The notes under the pieces: model-generated
Told to the model about the DNA's origin: nothing
The model's database searches: none
What the model saw: only the letters and a program-made list of their open reading frames with translations
In this document: positions 62,322 through 64,000 of the stretch, in pieces
Layout: each line of letters starts with the position of its first letter
Position numbering within the stretch: position 1 is the first letter of the stretch
Assembly: GCA_002307185.1 (NCBI GenBank)
Contig: DBTT01000016.1
Location: 1 to 64,000 of the forward strand
DNA: 64,000 bases
Reading direction: 5' to 3'
Source of the DNA: Bacteroidales bacterium UBA1309
GTDB taxonomy: Bacteria; Bacteroidota; Bacteroidia; Bacteroidales; Dysgonomonadaceae
Translations under genes and position numbers: made by a program

Positions 62322-63068
62322 TTATTTCTTTTTTCCTTGGTTTGCCACTGCGTCCATCAACTTCTTGATTTCTTCCGGATCGCCCAAGAAATAGTCTTTT
62401 ACTAAGTTTAATTGATCGTCGAATTCGAATACGTAAGGCACAGCCGTTGGCAAGTTCAAGCCAATGATGTCTTCGTCAGAAATTCCTTTCAAATATTTGA
62501 TGATGCCACGAAGGCTGTTTCCATGAGCAGCTACAATGACGTCGTCGTGATGAACCAAAGAAGGATAGATCACTTCTTGCCAGTAAGGCAAAATACGTTC
62601 AACGGTGTGTATTAATGCTTCAGTTTCAGGAACGTAAGCAGGTGGTAGATCTGCATAACGCACATCCTGGGAAGCAGAACGAGGATCAGTTGGCTCGAGT
62701 GGAGCAGGTGGCACATCGTAGCTACGACGCCATACAAGCACTTGCTCGTCGCCGTATTTCTCTGCTGTTTCGGCCTTGTTCAAGCCTTGCAACATCCCGT
62801 AGTGTTTTTCGTTCAAACGCCAAGACTTGCTCACCGGAATCCAGTCCAAATCCATTTGGTCGAGGATGTTGTTCAATGTTTTGATTGCCCTTTTCAGGTA
62901 AGAAGTGTAAGCGATCGTGAATCGAAAGCCTTCCGCCTTCAACAATTGACCGGCTTTCAATGCTTCACCGACTCCTTTTTCCGACAAATCCACGTTTGTC
63001 CATCCGGTGAATCGGTTTTCCTGATTCCAAACACTTTCACCGTGACGAATTAATACAACTCTTTTCAT
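62322..63068 (-). CDS. gpmA: 2,3-bisphosphoglycerate-dependent phosphoglycerate mutase
   Basis: 248 residues. Interconverts 3- and 2-phosphoglycerate in glycolysis. The phosphohistidine motif is LIRHGESVWNQENRFTGW with His9, and the second catalytic His is in VIVAAHGNSLRGI. The length and the LNEKHYGMLQGLNKAETAEK region are typical of the cofactor-dependent enzyme. It is monocistronic. Confidence 0.97.
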   Translation of the reverse strand: MKRVVLIRHGESVWNQENRFTGWTNVDLSEKGVGEALKAGQLLKAEGFRFTIAYTSYLKRAIKTLNNILDQMDLDWIPVSKSWRLNEKHYGMLQGLNKAETAEKYGDEQVLVWRRSYDVPPAPLEPTDPRSASQDVRYADLPPAYVPETEALIHTVERILPYWQEVIYPSLVHHDDVIVAAHGNSLRGIIKYLKGISDEDIIGLNLPTAVPYVFEFDDQLNLVKDYFLGDPEEIKKLMDAVANQGKKK

Positions 63069-63243
63069 GAATGTTTATTGTTTTATTAAATTGATGTATG
63101 ATTGCAATTGCAAGACTATCAAATAAAAAACCACGACAGAGGCAGTTTCGAGAATATCTGCAAAGCTATCGATTTTTGCTGAAATACGCAAGAACAGTTA
63201 GCAGTTATTGGCTGCAAATGGAGCTGCCCCCACTATTTGTAAT

Positions 63244-64000
63244 TCACTCTTTGCCGCCTGCCAAATAGCGGTAGGCCAGATATGCCATCACGCCCACCGA
63301 TGTTTTCAGTGCTTCTTCGTCGATATGGAAAGTTGGCGTGTGCAGTCCGCCGCATTGTTGCGAGCCAATTACACCGAAACGGTAGAAAGTGGCGGGGTAT
63401 TCCTGCGAGAAAAATCCGAAATCCTCCGAAGTCATCCTCTGCGGCAACCCCAGCACCTGTTCTTCTCCTAAATATTCTGTAGCGAACGCCTTCATCAAGG
63501 CCGTCACTTCCGGGTCGTTCTTCGTGCAGGGATAGCCATCATACACTTCGATCTCGCATTCGCAACCGTAGGCTTTTGCCGTTGAAATGGCTATTTCCCG
63601 AATAATAGGCTTCATCTTCGCCCTTTCATCTTCGTCCATGCAGCGGAATGTTCCCGCCAAAGTCACTTCATTGGGGATAATATTCGTTGCTCCATCAGCG
63701 ATGAACTTGCCAAACGTCACCACCATTGGCTTGAAAGGATTTGAACGGCGGCTCACGATTTGTTGCATCGATACAATCACTTGGGAGGCCGCCAGGACGG
63801 TATCATTCAGAAGATGAGGAAGTGCGCCGTGACCGCCTTTTCCTTTCACTTTGATGTGTATCTCATCTGCCGAGGCCATGATGATTCCTTCCTGAAATCC
63901 GACTTTGCCCACCGGATAATCCACATAAGCGTGCTGGCCGACAATCAAATCGGGTTTTATTCCGTCAAAAACGCCGTCTTTCAACATCAGGGATGCTCCT
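63244..64000 (-). CDS. M20-family amidohydrolase, truncated by the window edge
   Basis: The C-terminal 250 residues or so of a gene whose start lies beyond base 64000; the frame stays open to the edge (residues before the first Met read GASL). The family is shown by GQHAYVDYPVGKVGF, the dimerisation-domain motif VKGKGGHGALPHLLNDTV and MTSEDFGFFSQ near the end with the last metal-site Glu/Asp region. Members (IAA-amino acid hydrolase or N-acyl-amino acid deacylase type) cleave acylated amino acids. The substrate is unknown. Confidence 0.9.
   Translation of the reverse strand, partial: GASLMLKDGVFDGIKPDLIVGQHAYVDYPVGKVGFQEGIIMASADEIHIKVKGKGGHGALPHLLNDTVLAASQVIVSMQQIVSRRSNPFKPMVVTFGKFIADGATNIIPNEVTLAGTFRCMDEDERAKMKPIIREIAISTAKAYGCECEIEVYDGYPCTKNDPEVTALMKAFATEYLGEEQVLGLPQRMTSEDFGFFSQEYPATFYRFGVIGSQQCGGLHTPTFHIDEEALKTSVGVMAYLAYRYLAGGKE

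Overview
The window looks like chromosomal DNA from a member of the Bacteroidota, most likely the order Bacteroidales (inference). Supporting signs: promoters of the TTTG / TAnnTTTG type and no clear Shine-Dalgarno sequences; a DUF5687 permease; a subtilase with a type IX secretion C-terminal domain; a Bacteroidetes-style large signal peptidase I; an AdoCbl-dependent ribonucleotide reductase; and a complex I operon with separate nuoC and nuoD and a short NuoG. I saw no rRNA, tRNA, CRISPR array or transposase gene.

Layout. 1-9 kb: a small helical hypothetical gene, then minus-strand housekeeping genes (asnS, rluB-like, purB, tcdA, lgt, a GHL10 glycoside hydrolase). 9-13.3 kb: a plus-strand operon of two ABC ATPases, two permeases and a YtrA-type GntR regulator, with a full promoter and a candidate operator over its -7 box. 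13.3-17.5 kb: dapB, an intact signal peptidase I, a second signal-peptidase-like gene whose catalytic residues are replaced, and wbqC. 17.5-25.7 kb: mainly minus-strand kdsD-like, gcvH-purE, a membrane protein, rpoN, a NarL-type regulator and nhaA, plus a plus-strand LtaS-type sulfatase. 26-30 kb: leuS, which carries an in-frame endonuclease domain, then a YitT-family gene. 30.2-31.5 kb: AT-rich hypothetical membrane genes, then suhB. 32.7-46.1 kb: the complete 13-gene nuoA-N operon ending in a strong terminator. 46-51 kb: a secreted subtilase and nrdJ. 51.3-58.6 kb: a pyruvate-dehydrogenase-type E1a-E1b-E2-E3 operon and two tandem lipoate-protein ligases. 58.8-64 kb: a CydDC-like ABC pair, gpmA and a truncated M20 amidohydrolase.

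The most unusual feature is in leuS. A GC-rich palindromic repeat occurs twice inside the gene in the same reading frame. The second copy forms the left edge of an insert of about 480 bp that encodes a complete DUF559 (PD-(D/E)XK) nuclease domain and ends in another palindrome, so the LeuRS, nuclease and repeats form one 1091-residue open frame. Related repeat copies lie just after leuS and inside the nuo operon. Other unusual points are a PDH complex whose only lipoyl domain is on E3 while E2 has two peripheral-subunit-binding domains and no lipoyl domain, a signal peptidase pseudoenzyme next to the active one, and at least five intergenic spacers built on an 8-bp period directly ahead of start codons.

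Functional links: the lipoate ligases probably serve the E3-borne lipoyl domain and GcvH; nuo re-oxidises NADH made by PDH; purB and purE belong to purine synthesis; lgt and signal peptidase I belong to protein export.
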